From Fictibacillus arsenicus (GTDB lineage Bacteria; Bacillota; Bacilli; Bacillales; Fictibacillaceae), in NCBI RefSeq assembly GCF_001999465.1, contig NZ_MQMF01000001.1, positions 434,001 to 498,000 on the forward strand: a stretch of 64,000 bases of DNA, written 5' to 3'. The notes under the pieces are model-generated. The model saw only the letters and a program-made list of their open reading frames with translations. It did no database searches and was not told the DNA's origin. Shown here one piece after another: positions 41,738 through 51,111 of this stretch. The position numbers were made by a program, and so were the translations under genes. Numbering within the stretch: the stretch's first letter is position 1; each line of letters opens with the position of its first letter.

Positions 41738-42344
41738 ATTAAATCAATTAAAGCACATATTAGATCAGAGGACTTATAGGACTATCACTTTAACGAAATC
41801 CAGGGAAGAAAAAATCCTTGATTCTTTAACTCTCAGTGTAATTAAGCCAAAAACCAGTAAATCATTTAAATTCAAAGAAACTTTAAGCATTATTACATTA
41901 GCTTTATTGATGATATTAACATTCAGTAATTTGACTACACAATCAGGGAACAACGACGAAAATAACTATTTATCTATTCCCTTTTTAAACAAAGGTGAGC
42001 AGATAGCAAAACAGAAGAAGCTAACGAGTGAGATCCTTCGTATTCAACAAAATCACAATACATTAACCTTTGAAATGATGATAAAAGACAATGAAGATAT
42101 TGGTTTTTATAAAAGGAAGGTAGAGGAAGTGTTGAAGGTTTACTCCACACTTTATAAGAGATTACATCCTAATCAAAAAGAATTATGGGAACAAAAAAAT
42201 ATTACTGTCTATCTTTCAAGATATACACCTAACCCACCTCCTTTTTTTGACCCTAACAATGTTATATTGGTTGCACATAAGTCAGTTCATTCAAATCAAA
42301 TTGAATGGGTAACAAACTTTCATGAAAATGAGGTAAAAAAATAA
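41727..42344 (+). CDS. Probable anti-sigma factor
   Basis: A 205-residue protein with a cytosolic N-terminus (~55 residues, basic, EDKLNQLKHILDQRTYRT), one membrane helix (SIITLALLMILTFSNL) and an extracytoplasmic domain. Its location, overlapping the sigma gene by 11 bp, and topology argue for cognate anti-sigma function. The ATG at 41727 follows GAAGGAAG. No conserved zinc motif (HxxxCxxC) is seen. Confidence 0.7.
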   Translation: MEDKLNQLKHILDQRTYRTITLTKSREEKILDSLTLSVIKPKTSKSFKFKETLSIITLALLMILTFSNLTTQSGNNDENNYLSIPFLNKGEQIAKQKKLTSEILRIQQNHNTLTFEMMIKDNEDIGFYKRKVEEVLKVYSTLYKRLHPNQKELWEQKNITVYLSRYTPNPPPFFDPNNVILVAHKSVHSNQIEWVTNFHENEVKK

Positions 42345-42346
42345 TA

Positions 42347-43216
42347 ATGATCAAAACAGCCTCTCTTAAAGTTTCCATGCTTACTATACAGTTCTTAACC
42401 GCAATTGTAGGAATTATTTGTTTAGGAGCATTACCAGGGTTGTTTAATGGTCTATCAATCGATCTTAATGGTTATCTACAAACGATAAAAGAATTAACTA
42501 TTAAACTTACTAGCCCTTTATCTTTAACCTACTCAGTTAATCACCAAGTGTCCCGTCCATTATTTCCAGAAATCTTAATCAGATATAAAGAATCTTTGAT
42601 GATTTTTATAGGAGCATTACTACTATCTCTAATTATTGCTTTAGTAATAGTATATTTAATGTTTCTTTACCAAAAAGTTAATGTGGTCGTCAAAAAAAGC
42701 TTTATCATTTTAGAATCACTTCCTGATGTTTTAATTATTATGATTGTTCAGCTACTTGTAGTTTGGTTTTTAAAAAAAACGAATATCCTTCTGGTTAATA
42801 TTGCTGCTGCGGGTGATCAAAAGGTAAGAGCTCTTCCTATTATTTGTTTAAGTATTCCAACTACTATTATGTTTATAAAACTCTTATCTCTACGTGTCGA
42901 AGAGGAAATTCTTAAGGAGTATGCTTTATTTGCAAATGCTAAAGGAATTAATAGAATCGGCGTTTTTTTTAAACATATATTACGGAACGTATTATTAAGC
43001 TTCTTCTTTTTCACGAAGACAAATATCTGGTTTATGCTTTCAAACCTTTATATTATTGAATATTTTTTCAACTCCATAGGAATTTTCATTTTTTTAAAGG
43101 ATTATAACACCATTGAAATATTTACAGTTTCCTTGCTGTTAATTTATATACCTATATTTCTGTACATCCAAATATTTAATCTATTTACGTCAAAATTAAT
43201 TAAAGAGGTTTCTTAA
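42347..43216 (+). CDS. Opp/Dpp-like ABC permease 1
   Basis: The 289-residue protein has about six membrane helices; the first one starts near residue 14. The EAA-like loop between helices is 'EEEILKEYALFANAKGINRIGVFFKHILRNVL', fitting DppB/OppB-type inner membrane subunits. ATG lies 2 bp after the anti-sigma stop and the next permease starts 1 bp after this stop. There is no binding protein or ATPase gene in the unit, so it must borrow one or act unusually. Confidence 0.75.
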   Translation: MIKTASLKVSMLTIQFLTAIVGIICLGALPGLFNGLSIDLNGYLQTIKELTIKLTSPLSLTYSVNHQVSRPLFPEILIRYKESLMIFIGALLLSLIIALVIVYLMFLYQKVNVVVKKSFIILESLPDVLIIMIVQLLVVWFLKKTNILLVNIAAAGDQKVRALPIICLSIPTTIMFIKLLSLRVEEEILKEYALFANAKGINRIGVFFKHILRNVLLSFFFFTKTNIWFMLSNLYIIEYFFNSIGIFIFLKDYNTIEIFTVSLLLIYIPIFLYIQIFNLFTSKLIKEVS

Positions 43217-43217
43217 T

Positions 43218-44225
43218 ATGTGGGGGTTATTTTTCAAGCAAAAAAAAGTATGGGTTGGTTTATTATTCTTAATTACATTAGTAACGTTAAGTATTGGGAA
43301 TACCGTTGTGAATGATGGTGAAATAAAGAGAGTGAGTTTTTTATATGATGACAAAGGACAATTAATGGGTGCTCCATTTCCTCCTTCTACAGAGTTTTTG
43401 CTAGGTTCTGATCGAAAAGGTTATGACTTAATGCATTTAGTTATAGAGGGTGCCAAATGGACCATTGGAGTAGGAGTGTTAATTACTGTACTAAGAATAG
43501 TTTTAGGACTTATATTTTCTATTATTCTTGAGAGAACCCCAAGTAAGCTCTTTAAAGTAATTGAAGCATTTTTCGATAGCTTTTCGGTTGTTCCCTTAAC
43601 GATGATTGCTTATTTTGTACTGCAACATGTTTTAGTCTTCGCGAACGGTTCCACCCCTGATCCATTTCATGAAAGAGTAGGATTTGAAATCATTATTCTT
43701 ACTTTATTTGCAGTACCCACCATTTCTTTTTATTTGACGAACGAAATAAAACTTTTGTTCAAGAATGAATTTGTTGGTGCAGCACGTGTTTTAGGTGGAC
43801 AAAAGAGTCATATATTCAAAAAACATATTGCACCACATCTTTTTCCGATAATTTTAATCCTATTTATGCAACAATTTATTCAGGTACTTTTTATTCTTGT
43901 TCATCTAGGCGTTTTAAAAGTGTTTTTTGGAGGTACTATTGTATTTTTCGATGGTGATATTGATTCTGTTACACATGAATGGACAGGATTATTAGGTATG
44001 TATTATCTTTCATTTACAACTCACCCATGGATACCTTTAGTTCCTATTATATTTTTCACCTTAACAATAGTTAGTAGTAATTTGATATTGTCAGGTATTA
44101 AAAAGTCTTATGAACAATCAAAGATTAAACCCTTTAAGAAGAATCTATACACAAGCAATATAAAACGACAAAACAAGGAGTTTTCTTTTCAACCTATTAA
44201 AATGAATTTAAGTAAATATAGATAA
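43218..44225 (+). CDS. Opp/Dpp-like ABC permease 2
   Basis: The 335-residue protein starts with a membrane helix, an exported loop with DDKGQLMGAPFPPSTEFLLGSDRKGYDLMHLVIEGAKW (OppC-like 'GTD..GRD' motif variant: GSDRKGYD) and then five more helices with an EAA loop LLFKNEFVGAARVLGGQKSHIFKKHI. It ends in a basic cytosolic tail. With the preceding gene it forms a permease heterodimer under ECF sigma control. No ATPase is adjacent. Confidence 0.75.
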   Translation: MWGLFFKQKKVWVGLLFLITLVTLSIGNTVVNDGEIKRVSFLYDDKGQLMGAPFPPSTEFLLGSDRKGYDLMHLVIEGAKWTIGVGVLITVLRIVLGLIFSIILERTPSKLFKVIEAFFDSFSVVPLTMIAYFVLQHVLVFANGSTPDPFHERVGFEIIILTLFAVPTISFYLTNEIKLLFKNEFVGAARVLGGQKSHIFKKHIAPHLFPIILILFMQQFIQVLFILVHLGVLKVFFGGTIVFFDGDIDSVTHEWTGLLGMYYLSFTTHPWIPLVPIIFFTLTIVSSNLILSGIKKSYEQSKIKPFKKNLYTSNIKRQNKEFSFQPIKMNLSKYR

Positions 44226-44284
44226 AACTAAATAATCATTTTATTATAGTTGAATTCTTTAAATTTGGGAGATTAACAAAAAAT

Positions 44285-44317
44285 AGCTAGCTAATTTACA
44301 TATAATTTTAGCTAGCT
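44285..44317. terminator. Bidirectional hairpin between convergent operons
   Basis: AGCTAGCTAA/TTAGCTAGCT, 10-bp perfect stem, 60 bp after the second permease stop and ~100 bp before the LacI gene stop on the other strand. Confidence 0.65.
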
Positions 44318-44418
44318 GTACGAATTCCTTTATTCTGTTTTTATTAAAGATCAGAACCTTTTAGCTTATATAAAAAAATAGAAAACAACATATATATTTT
44401 TGTCCTTTCATCGTTTAA

Positions 44419-45399
44419 TTATGTTGTTGTTCTATGAATCAATTGGAATGATAAATTTGTTAGGCTCTTACTTTCTTCACCAGTGATTGCTTGAATCATT
44501 ACTTTCATTGTCTGACTCCCCATTTTCTCAACTGGTTGTGAGACTGTAGATAAACCCAGCAGCTGCGCGAGAGGCTGGTTATCAAAACCAATGATGGCTA
44601 GATCTTGAGGAACCCGCCAACCACTATCTTTTGCTGCTTTTAAGAGCCCCGCAGCCACTTCATCACTCCCCGTAAAAATCGCTTCTGGTCTATTTTTTAA
44701 CTGTTTTAATCGTAGAAACACATTCTTTCCATCTTCTATACTGATCGCATTGTACAAGTACCAGTCTTCATCAATTACTAAACTTGCTTCTTTCATAGCC
44801 TGTTCGTACCCTTTTCTACGGTCTCTTGTTAACCTGGACCTTCTTTCACTTCCAGCACAATACGCTATTTTTTTGTATCCGCGGTCAATGAGATGTTTCG
44901 TCCCAAGGTATCCACCCTTCACTTGGTTTAAATAGACCGACGGAACGTAAGCTTCATCATCGTATTCGTTACAAATCACGATAGGACCATCGTTCATATA
45001 CGGTTTAAAATGTCTCCATTCGTTTTCTATCGAAGTCAGAATTACGCCATCAACTTGTTTTGTTTTTAACAGCTCAAGAAACTTTTTTTCTTGTTCTTTG
45101 TTGTAATGGGTCTGACAGAGAATAAGTTTATACCCAAACTTTGCTGCCTCGTTCTCCATCACTTCTACCAGGTGACTAAAGAAAGGGTTCGTGATTCTTG
45201 GTACGAAAACAGCAATCGTATCCGTTTTGGTTTTACGTAATCGTTGCGCTGAACTATTAGGCACATAGTTTAATTGTTTCATTGCGTTTAATATCTTACG
45301 CTTCTTTTCTTCTGTAACGTAAGGGTGGCAATTCAAGACCCTTGAAACGGTCGTTCGAGATATTCCGGCAAGCTTTGCTACATCATGAATCGTAGCCAT
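44419..45399 (-). CDS. LacI/GalR-family transcriptional regulator
   Basis: The 326-residue product has the LacI HTH at the N-terminus (TIHDVAKLAGISRTTVSRVL), the hinge helix region SAQRLRKTKT and a periplasmic-binding-like effector domain with FDNQPLAQLLGLSTVSQPVEKMG. It is the last gene of the leftward glycoside operon, starting 19 bp after the GH31 stop, and probably represses that operon in the absence of its sugar. Confidence 0.93.
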   Translation of the reverse strand: MATIHDVAKLAGISRTTVSRVLNCHPYVTEEKKRKILNAMKQLNYVPNSSAQRLRKTKTDTIAVFVPRITNPFFSHLVEVMENEAAKFGYKLILCQTHYNKEQEKKFLELLKTKQVDGVILTSIENEWRHFKPYMNDGPIVICNEYDDEAYVPSVYLNQVKGGYLGTKHLIDRGYKKIAYCAGSERRSRLTRDRRKGYEQAMKEASLVIDEDWYLYNAISIEDGKNVFLRLKQLKNRPEAIFTGSDEVAAGLLKAAKDSGWRVPQDLAIIGFDNQPLAQLLGLSTVSQPVEKMGSQTMKVMIQAITGEESKSLTNLSFQLIHRTTT

Positions 45400-45418
45400 C
45401 TAGAACATCCATCCCTTC

Positions 45419-48400
45419 TTAATAGAGATAACCTAAATCACTTTTTTGAAGATCTTTGAATTTACAACGCTTATCGTTGATGGTGATATGACCGTCTTGT
45501 GGAAATTGCGGTTCAATAAACAATAGTTTCAGTTCTGTAATCTCACTATCAAACGTTACCTCCCACTCCGTATTTACAAGGTTTGCTCTTACGCCGAGTT
45601 TTTGATTCAAGTGATCGGTGATAAAGATGTCCATCCCGTCCTCTAGGTAAATTCTCGCTAAAGGTTTTGTATACCCATCGATTTGGTTGCCGACATAAGA
45701 ACCTAATCGAAGAGTCTCGTCTGTATTCGTTAAGAGAACAGATCCTTGTTTTACGTAAACAGGTATCGTATCAAGAGGTGCATTCACTCGTTTGAATTGT
45801 GGACCTACAATCGCCTCACCTGACCATAGACAATACCACTTGCCATCAGGAAAATAGACGTTTCGCTCCGTACTTCCCTCTTCAATGACAGGTGCAATAA
45901 GCAGATTTTCACCGAACATGTATTGATCAAACATCGTCTTAACACTAGAATCCTCTGGATATTGTAAACAAAGAGCCCGCATCAATGGAATTCCTGAAAT
46001 ATTTGAGAGCCTTGCTTGATCATAAATATAAGGTAAGAGATTCATCCTAACGTTCGCAAAGAATCGATATCCTTCAATCGTATACAGATTCCCCGTTCTC
46101 TCAGCAATGTTCCACGGTGTTCGGTCCTGGTTAAATTCTCCCTTACTCTCCGCATGATATTGCATGATTGGACAGAAAACAGCCATCTGTACAGAACGAA
46201 TGAAAAGTTCCGCTGTAGGGATATCTCCGTTAAAACCACCTAAATCCCATCCCCAAAAAGGAATCCCAGAAAGACCAGATGATAACCCAGCAATCAATGA
46301 ACGCTGAAATGCCTCGAACGTGGAACGCTCATCACCCGCCCAATGGGCAGGAAAGTTTTGAGCGCCGGTATAACCCGCTCTACTGAACGTCATCGCGTCT
46401 CCTTTATGTTCTGAATTCGCGAAATCATAGTACGCTTCCACGTAGTCGTTCGGATATTGGTTTCGCATCACATCTCCCTTACGTCCATCAGAGAATATCA
46501 GGTCCTTACCAAACACGAACTCACCACCATCAGTCTTAAAACCATCTACTCCTATATCAAGAAGATATTGTCGTTTATTAAACCACCATTCTTTTCCTTC
46601 AGAAGATGAAAAATCCATCAACATACTCTCTTTGAACCACCCTTCTGGCATACGATAAGGTGTCCCGTCATTGTTTTTTACCATGAATCCTTTTTGAATC
46701 ATATAAGCTTCATCACTATCTTTTTGAGGATGATGCTGTCTGTTTAAGTATTTCATGATTGGAATCTGCCAAAGAATCAGTTTCAATCCGTTTTCATGTA
46801 GGTAGTCCGTGAGTCCTTTAGGATCTGGCCATCTTCCCCATTCAGGAAAATGAAAATCTTCATACCGATGATAGTCGCTTTCTTCTTTTACGGTATACTC
46901 CGCATCGTTAAAAATATAATACGTCGCTTCATCGCTCCACTGCTCTAACACTAGCACCGTAGAAGGAATTTTAAGCTCGTTCGTTAACTTCACCTGTTCT
47001 CGCACGACTTTATCTCGGTCCCAGTTGTTACTAGACATCCATGGCCCGAATGCCCAGACTGGTGGAAGGATAGGTTTACCCGTCTCCAACGTAAACTGTT
47101 GTGTGACCTCACCGATTTCTCCCATAAACAAGTACATCTTTAACGGTGTGTCTCCGAGATCACACTCGATCTGTAGAAGGTCATGAAGGTTATATCCAAG
47201 ATCAAACGCACTCCAACTCAAGGTATCGATCCACATACCATAACCCTTAGAACTGACGAAGTAAGGAACAGGCATGTAAGTTCGTGTTCCTTGATCTCGG
47301 TATTGGTTGTAGACGAAACAATCGAGTACGTTTCCTCTTTGATTCAATGAGTTATATCTCTCACCAAACCCATACAGTTTCTCTTCGTCTTTGAGTTTAA
47401 AGTTAAACATCAGTTTGAATGAATCATGTTCGTCCATCAGCCAGGAGATAGGATATAAATTTTTATCATAACTCTGTATCAACGTCTTGCCAATTGAATC
47501 TTTAAGTTCGATAGAGAAAGGATTCTTATGTAGTTCATACTGATACTTCGGTTGCGTCATGACATACCTATCACCACAATCAATAACGAGAGAAGAATTA
47601 GTGATTTCTAATCCCTTTGGTTCCTCAAACTGAAGAGAGAGTGAAGAATGATTATGTTCTAACTGAAAACCTACATACAAAGATGAGTAACCTAAAAGAT
47701 CTTCCCCTTTAAACCAAACTGTTTTCTCTAAATGTCCGATATAGTGAACCAACTTTATGGCGTTCGTTTGTAATGGAGAGAAGTGATGTGTTTCACTAGT
47801 CGCTACCTCCACACCGTCTTTTAAGGCTTTAATTTCATACGAAACGTCTTTCGTAAAACTCCCTATATTTGCCTTCCACGTCGTTCCCTTCTCCTTGATG
47901 CATGGAACCACTTTTACGTCTTCTCCACTTCTTACCGATACATAAAGTTTATCAATATCATTCGGCCAGATCTCAGCACACACGGTTACATCTTGCTCTA
48001 CGTGAGGCTGTTTAGGGAACCGTTCAAAGGGTTGCGGCTCATAATGGTTTCCATGTCCGTATGGATTATGGATTATCTGGTACGACGTACTAAGTTTCAG
48101 ACTCTCATCAAGATAGTATTTAACGATTTCGAGCAAACTCTCAGTTAGTATATTTTCTTTATCGTTTTTCGTTCTACTATTCGTCTCTTCAAAATAGTGT
48201 CTCGCTTTTTTCGTATCGCCTTTTTCCGTAAAATAAAGGGCCAGCCAAGCACAGCTCGCAGAGGAATGTACGTTATCTCCTGGTGCCGTAAACACTCCTT
48301 GATCGGATACGAGTCTAGATTCAATTTCTTTCACAGCTTCGACCATGATCAAGTCTTCTGGTGAGAATAGACCAAAAGGCATTACTGTCGCGAGAAGGTC

Positions 48401-48880
48401 TGTTGAGACCGTTTGTTTGTTTAACGAACTGATTAACATCCCACCGTTTAAGCCTTGATCAAAAAAGTAATCTCGTATCTCTGTAAGGTCTGCCTGCAGG
48501 TAGTTCTTACCTAGTTGTTGTTTAACGGCTAATAACGCAGCGTACGTAATTCCTAAATTAGAGAAATAAACATCCTTCTCCTGACTATTCATGAAAAAGT
48601 TATATTGCGGAAGTTGCCACGTGTTTCTTAACATCTCGACGATAGCCTCAATTTTTTCTTGATGTATAAGTGTAAGATCAGGTCTGCCTCTTCTTTTGTC
48701 ATGCTGAACAACAGACCAGACCCAACTAGCCAAATAGTAGATCGTCTCCTCTGCCTCGCTCGGTTGATAGTTGTTTAAAAGTTTTTCAGATACATCAAAA
48801 TTGTTTTTTAACTGAAGAGCATGTGCTTTTATAATAGAAGAAAAAGCGACAAATGGTTTATCAGTGTCTTGTAGAATCAT
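45419..48880 (-). CDS. GH31-family glycosidase with N-terminal GH15-like helical domain
   Basis: A 1153-residue protein. Residues ~1-270 are helical and look like the last part of a glucoamylase-type (alpha/alpha) barrel (DLLATVMPFGLFSPEDLIMV, then CAWLALYFTEKGDTKKARHY). A beta-rich linker (270-410) follows, then the GH31 N-domain, and the catalytic barrel from ~600: GPWMSSNNWD, nucleophile in GFKTDGGEF (Asp784) and acid/base in WAGDERSTF (Asp850). The C-terminal beta domains follow. GH31 members act as alpha-glucosidase, alpha-xylosidase or transglycosidase. No signal peptide, so it is intracellular and works on imported oligosaccharides. It lies between the binding-protein and LacI genes. 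Confidence 0.85.
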   Translation of the reverse strand: MILQDTDKPFVAFSSIIKAHALQLKNNFDVSEKLLNNYQPSEAEETIYYLASWVWSVVQHDKRRGRPDLTLIHQEKIEAIVEMLRNTWQLPQYNFFMNSQEKDVYFSNLGITYAALLAVKQQLGKNYLQADLTEIRDYFFDQGLNGGMLISSLNKQTVSTDLLATVMPFGLFSPEDLIMVEAVKEIESRLVSDQGVFTAPGDNVHSSASCAWLALYFTEKGDTKKARHYFEETNSRTKNDKENILTESLLEIVKYYLDESLKLSTSYQIIHNPYGHGNHYEPQPFERFPKQPHVEQDVTVCAEIWPNDIDKLYVSVRSGEDVKVVPCIKEKGTTWKANIGSFTKDVSYEIKALKDGVEVATSETHHFSPLQTNAIKLVHYIGHLEKTVWFKGEDLLGYSSLYVGFQLEHNHSSLSLQFEEPKGLEITNSSLVIDCGDRYVMTQPKYQYELHKNPFSIELKDSIGKTLIQSYDKNLYPISWLMDEHDSFKLMFNFKLKDEEKLYGFGERYNSLNQRGNVLDCFVYNQYRDQGTRTYMPVPYFVSSKGYGMWIDTLSWSAFDLGYNLHDLLQIECDLGDTPLKMYLFMGEIGEVTQQFTLETGKPILPPVWAFGPWMSSNNWDRDKVVREQVKLTNELKIPSTVLVLEQWSDEATYYIFNDAEYTVKEESDYHRYEDFHFPEWGRWPDPKGLTDYLHENGLKLILWQIPIMKYLNRQHHPQKDSDEAYMIQKGFMVKNNDGTPYRMPEGWFKESMLMDFSSSEGKEWWFNKRQYLLDIGVDGFKTDGGEFVFGKDLIFSDGRKGDVMRNQYPNDYVEAYYDFANSEHKGDAMTFSRAGYTGAQNFPAHWAGDERSTFEAFQRSLIAGLSSGLSGIPFWGWDLGGFNGDIPTAELFIRSVQMAVFCPIMQYHAESKGEFNQDRTPWNIAERTGNLYTIEGYRFFANVRMNLLPYIYDQARLSNISGIPLMRALCLQYPEDSSVKTMFDQYMFGENLLIAPVIEEGSTERNVYFPDGKWYCLWSGEAIVGPQFKRVNAPLDTIPVYVKQGSVLLTNTDETLRLGSYVGNQIDGYTKPLARIYLEDGMDIFITDHLNQKLGVRANLVNTEWEVTFDSEITELKLLFIEPQFPQDGHITINDKRCKFKDLQKSDLGYLY

Positions 48881-48900
48881 CTTATCTCTCCTGTTACAAA

Positions 48901-48930
48901 GATACAGCCAAGAAAAATCTTGGCTGTATC
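48901..48930 (-). terminator. Intra-operon hairpin between binding protein and GH31
   Basis: GATACAGCCAAG/CTTGGCTGTATC, 12-bp perfect stem without a full T tract; it lies 8 bp after the binding protein stop and probably sets lower expression of the downstream genes or protects the upstream mRNA. Confidence 0.7.
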
Positions 48931-48938
48931 TTTGAGTT

Positions 48939-50207
48939 TTATTTTTTGATCAAAGTGTTTAATTCTTTCTCCACATTCTTTAAAGCTTCTTCTGGTGTAG
49001 CCTGACCGAGCTTTACTTTATCTAGCTCTTTACCAAACATATCCGTCATCTTGCTCCATTCTTCGATCACTGGTGGAACTACTAACGTATCAAGTGCTTT
49101 AAAGACAACATCTCTGCTCTCTGGTGGTGATTTTTCTAAATAACCCTTTACAAGAGCGTCGTTCGATACAGCAGGAAGTTCCCACGCACTATCGATTCTG
49201 ATCTTCGCAGCTTCCTCAGAGCTACTCATGAACTGTGCCCATTTCCAAGCCGCTTCGGCGTTCTTTGTTTTCTTTGAAACCGCGAGTCCGTTCGCGAAGA
49301 AGTGATGGGCTTTTTGTGTGTTTCCTGGCTCTAATGCTATGTCCCATTTAAACGGTACATCTTTAAAACCATCAAACATCCAGATTCCTGTACGAAGCAT
49401 TGCGATTTTGCCTGCTTTAAACAAATCTTCATTTGCCTGACCTGACATCTCTTTTTCTGTTGGAGTCACATGGTATTTGTTCATCTTATCCATCATCCAT
49501 GTTAAAGTCTCCACGTTTTCAGGGCTATTTACGGTTACTTCTGTCTTGTCTTCGTTTAGAATCGAACCGCCATTTTGTGCGATCGTCTTATAGAATTCCC
49601 AAAACTGAACAGGTGAGTACGTACCCCAAACACCATTCTTTTTATCCGTTAGTTTCTCAGCTGCCGCTAACTCTTCTTTCCACGTCCAGCTGTCGTTCGG
49701 ATACTCAACACCCGCTTTATCAAAAAGGTCTTTGTTATAGAAAAGGACAACATTTGAGAAACTTTCTACCATTCCGTACTGTTTGCCATCATACTGAAAA
49801 GCTTCATACGCTTTTTTGTTGATACTATCTGGATTAAAGTTCGTATCTTTTTCGATAAGTGGATCGAGTTCTAAGAGCGCTCCTTTAGAAGCGTAACTCA
49901 CAAAGTTTTCATAGTTTAGTTCAAACACATCCGGTGCGTTGTTCCCAGCGATCTGGGTTTGAAGTTTTGTAAAATAATCATCAAAAGATGCCAATTCATA
50001 ATCTACTTTAATTTTTGGATTCTTCTTCTCAAACGCAGCAATCATCGCTTTTAGTTCATCTTCATGATCTTCACCCGGTGAAAACGCAAAGTACTTTAGT
50101 GTTACGGTGCCGTCTTTACTTGTACCCGTGGATTGTTCAGAACTACACCCTGCGATAATCCCTATCAACAGAACGAAAATAAAAGCCCAGATACCCGATT
50201 TTTTCAT
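48939..50207 (-). CDS. Sugar ABC transporter substrate-binding lipoprotein
   Basis: A 422-residue protein. Signal peptide with lipobox (VLLIGIIAGCS), then a type I sugar-binding fold with VTLKYFAFSPG, GNNAPDVFELNYENF and a C-terminal helix (EALKNVEKELNTLIKK). It belongs to the MalE/CUT1 class. ATG 50207 is preferred over the upstream start by the AGGGGT spacing. It lies 22 bp after the MalG-like permease gene. Confidence 0.92.
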   Translation of the reverse strand: MKKSGIWAFIFVLLIGIIAGCSSEQSTGTSKDGTVTLKYFAFSPGEDHEDELKAMIAAFEKKNPKIKVDYELASFDDYFTKLQTQIAGNNAPDVFELNYENFVSYASKGALLELDPLIEKDTNFNPDSINKKAYEAFQYDGKQYGMVESFSNVVLFYNKDLFDKAGVEYPNDSWTWKEELAAAEKLTDKKNGVWGTYSPVQFWEFYKTIAQNGGSILNEDKTEVTVNSPENVETLTWMMDKMNKYHVTPTEKEMSGQANEDLFKAGKIAMLRTGIWMFDGFKDVPFKWDIALEPGNTQKAHHFFANGLAVSKKTKNAEAAWKWAQFMSSSEEAAKIRIDSAWELPAVSNDALVKGYLEKSPPESRDVVFKALDTLVVPPVIEEWSKMTDMFGKELDKVKLGQATPEEALKNVEKELNTLIKK

Positions 50208-50229
50208 GTTTATACCCCTCATCTTTTTT

Positions 50230-51111
50230 TTATTTAATCCCACTTAATGTAATACCTTTGATGAAGTACTTCTGAGCGAATAAATAGACAGCTAAGATCG
50301 GAATGACACTAATCACGACACCAGCCATTAATAGATTCCAATCTGTTGCCCACCTCCCTTGAAGAATTGAAAGTCCAAGTGGCAGTGTCATCAGATCTTG
50401 GTTACTCACGATGATCAACGGCCATAGAAAATTGTTCCACGATTGCATAAATGAAAAGATGGCTAAAGTAGCAAGAGCCGGTTTTGATAATGGCAAGATG
50501 ATCTGAAAGAACACCCTAAAATGACTGGCTCCATCAATAAATGCCGCTTCTTCTAAAGATTTTGGTATTCCTAAAAAGAACTGTCGCAACAAAAATGTCC
50601 CGAATGCGTTAAATAAACCCGGAAGAATCAAACCTTGATATGTATCCAGCCAGCCGAGATACTTCATCAGAATGAATTGAGGTGTCATCGTGACCTGCAT
50701 CGGGACCATCAGTGTCGCAAGATAGATAAGAAATAACGTGTCCCTTCCCTTAAAATGAAGTCGCGAGAAGGCGTAAGCCGCCATTGAACAAAGTAGCAAT
50801 TGTCCAAGCGTTGAAGTGACAGCTACAAAAAAGCTGTTAAACAAGAACTTCCAGATCGGGAACGATTCGGCTACTTGTGCGTAGTTGGTGAGTGTAATTG
50901 TCTCCGGTATGAACTGTGGTGGAAGCGTCATCGTTGCTCCTTGATCTTTGATTGATGTTGATAACATCCATAAAAAAGGGATGATCATGATGAGTGCCCC
51001 TAGACTGATCGTCGAGTAGAAGGCGATTCTTTTCAGCCATTTTCTCTTGTTGAGGGAGATGACGGGTTGTGTTGTTTGTTTTTTCGTGACGATCGTTACA
51101 TCACTGTTCAT
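50230..51111 (-). CDS. Sugar ABC permease, MalG type
   Basis: A 293-residue CUT1 permease with six helices, the EAA loop 'EEAAFIDGASHFRVFFQIILPLSKPAL' and the typical C-terminus QKYFIKGITLSGIK. ATG at 51111 is preferred (GAGGTGGG 6 nt upstream) over the TTG at 51117. It overlaps the MalF-like stop by 11 bp. Confidence 0.93.
   Translation of the reverse strand: MNSDVTIVTKKQTTQPVISLNKRKWLKRIAFYSTISLGALIMIIPFLWMLSTSIKDQGATMTLPPQFIPETITLTNYAQVAESFPIWKFLFNSFFVAVTSTLGQLLLCSMAAYAFSRLHFKGRDTLFLIYLATLMVPMQVTMTPQFILMKYLGWLDTYQGLILPGLFNAFGTFLLRQFFLGIPKSLEEAAFIDGASHFRVFFQIILPLSKPALATLAIFSFMQSWNNFLWPLIIVSNQDLMTLPLGLSILQGRWATDWNLLMAGVVISVIPILAVYLFAQKYFIKGITLSGIK

Noticed and set aside
49433-49822. A 129-residue plus-strand frame inside the sugar-binding protein gene.
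   Set aside because: Antisense shadow of a clear CUT1 binding protein gene, no RBS.
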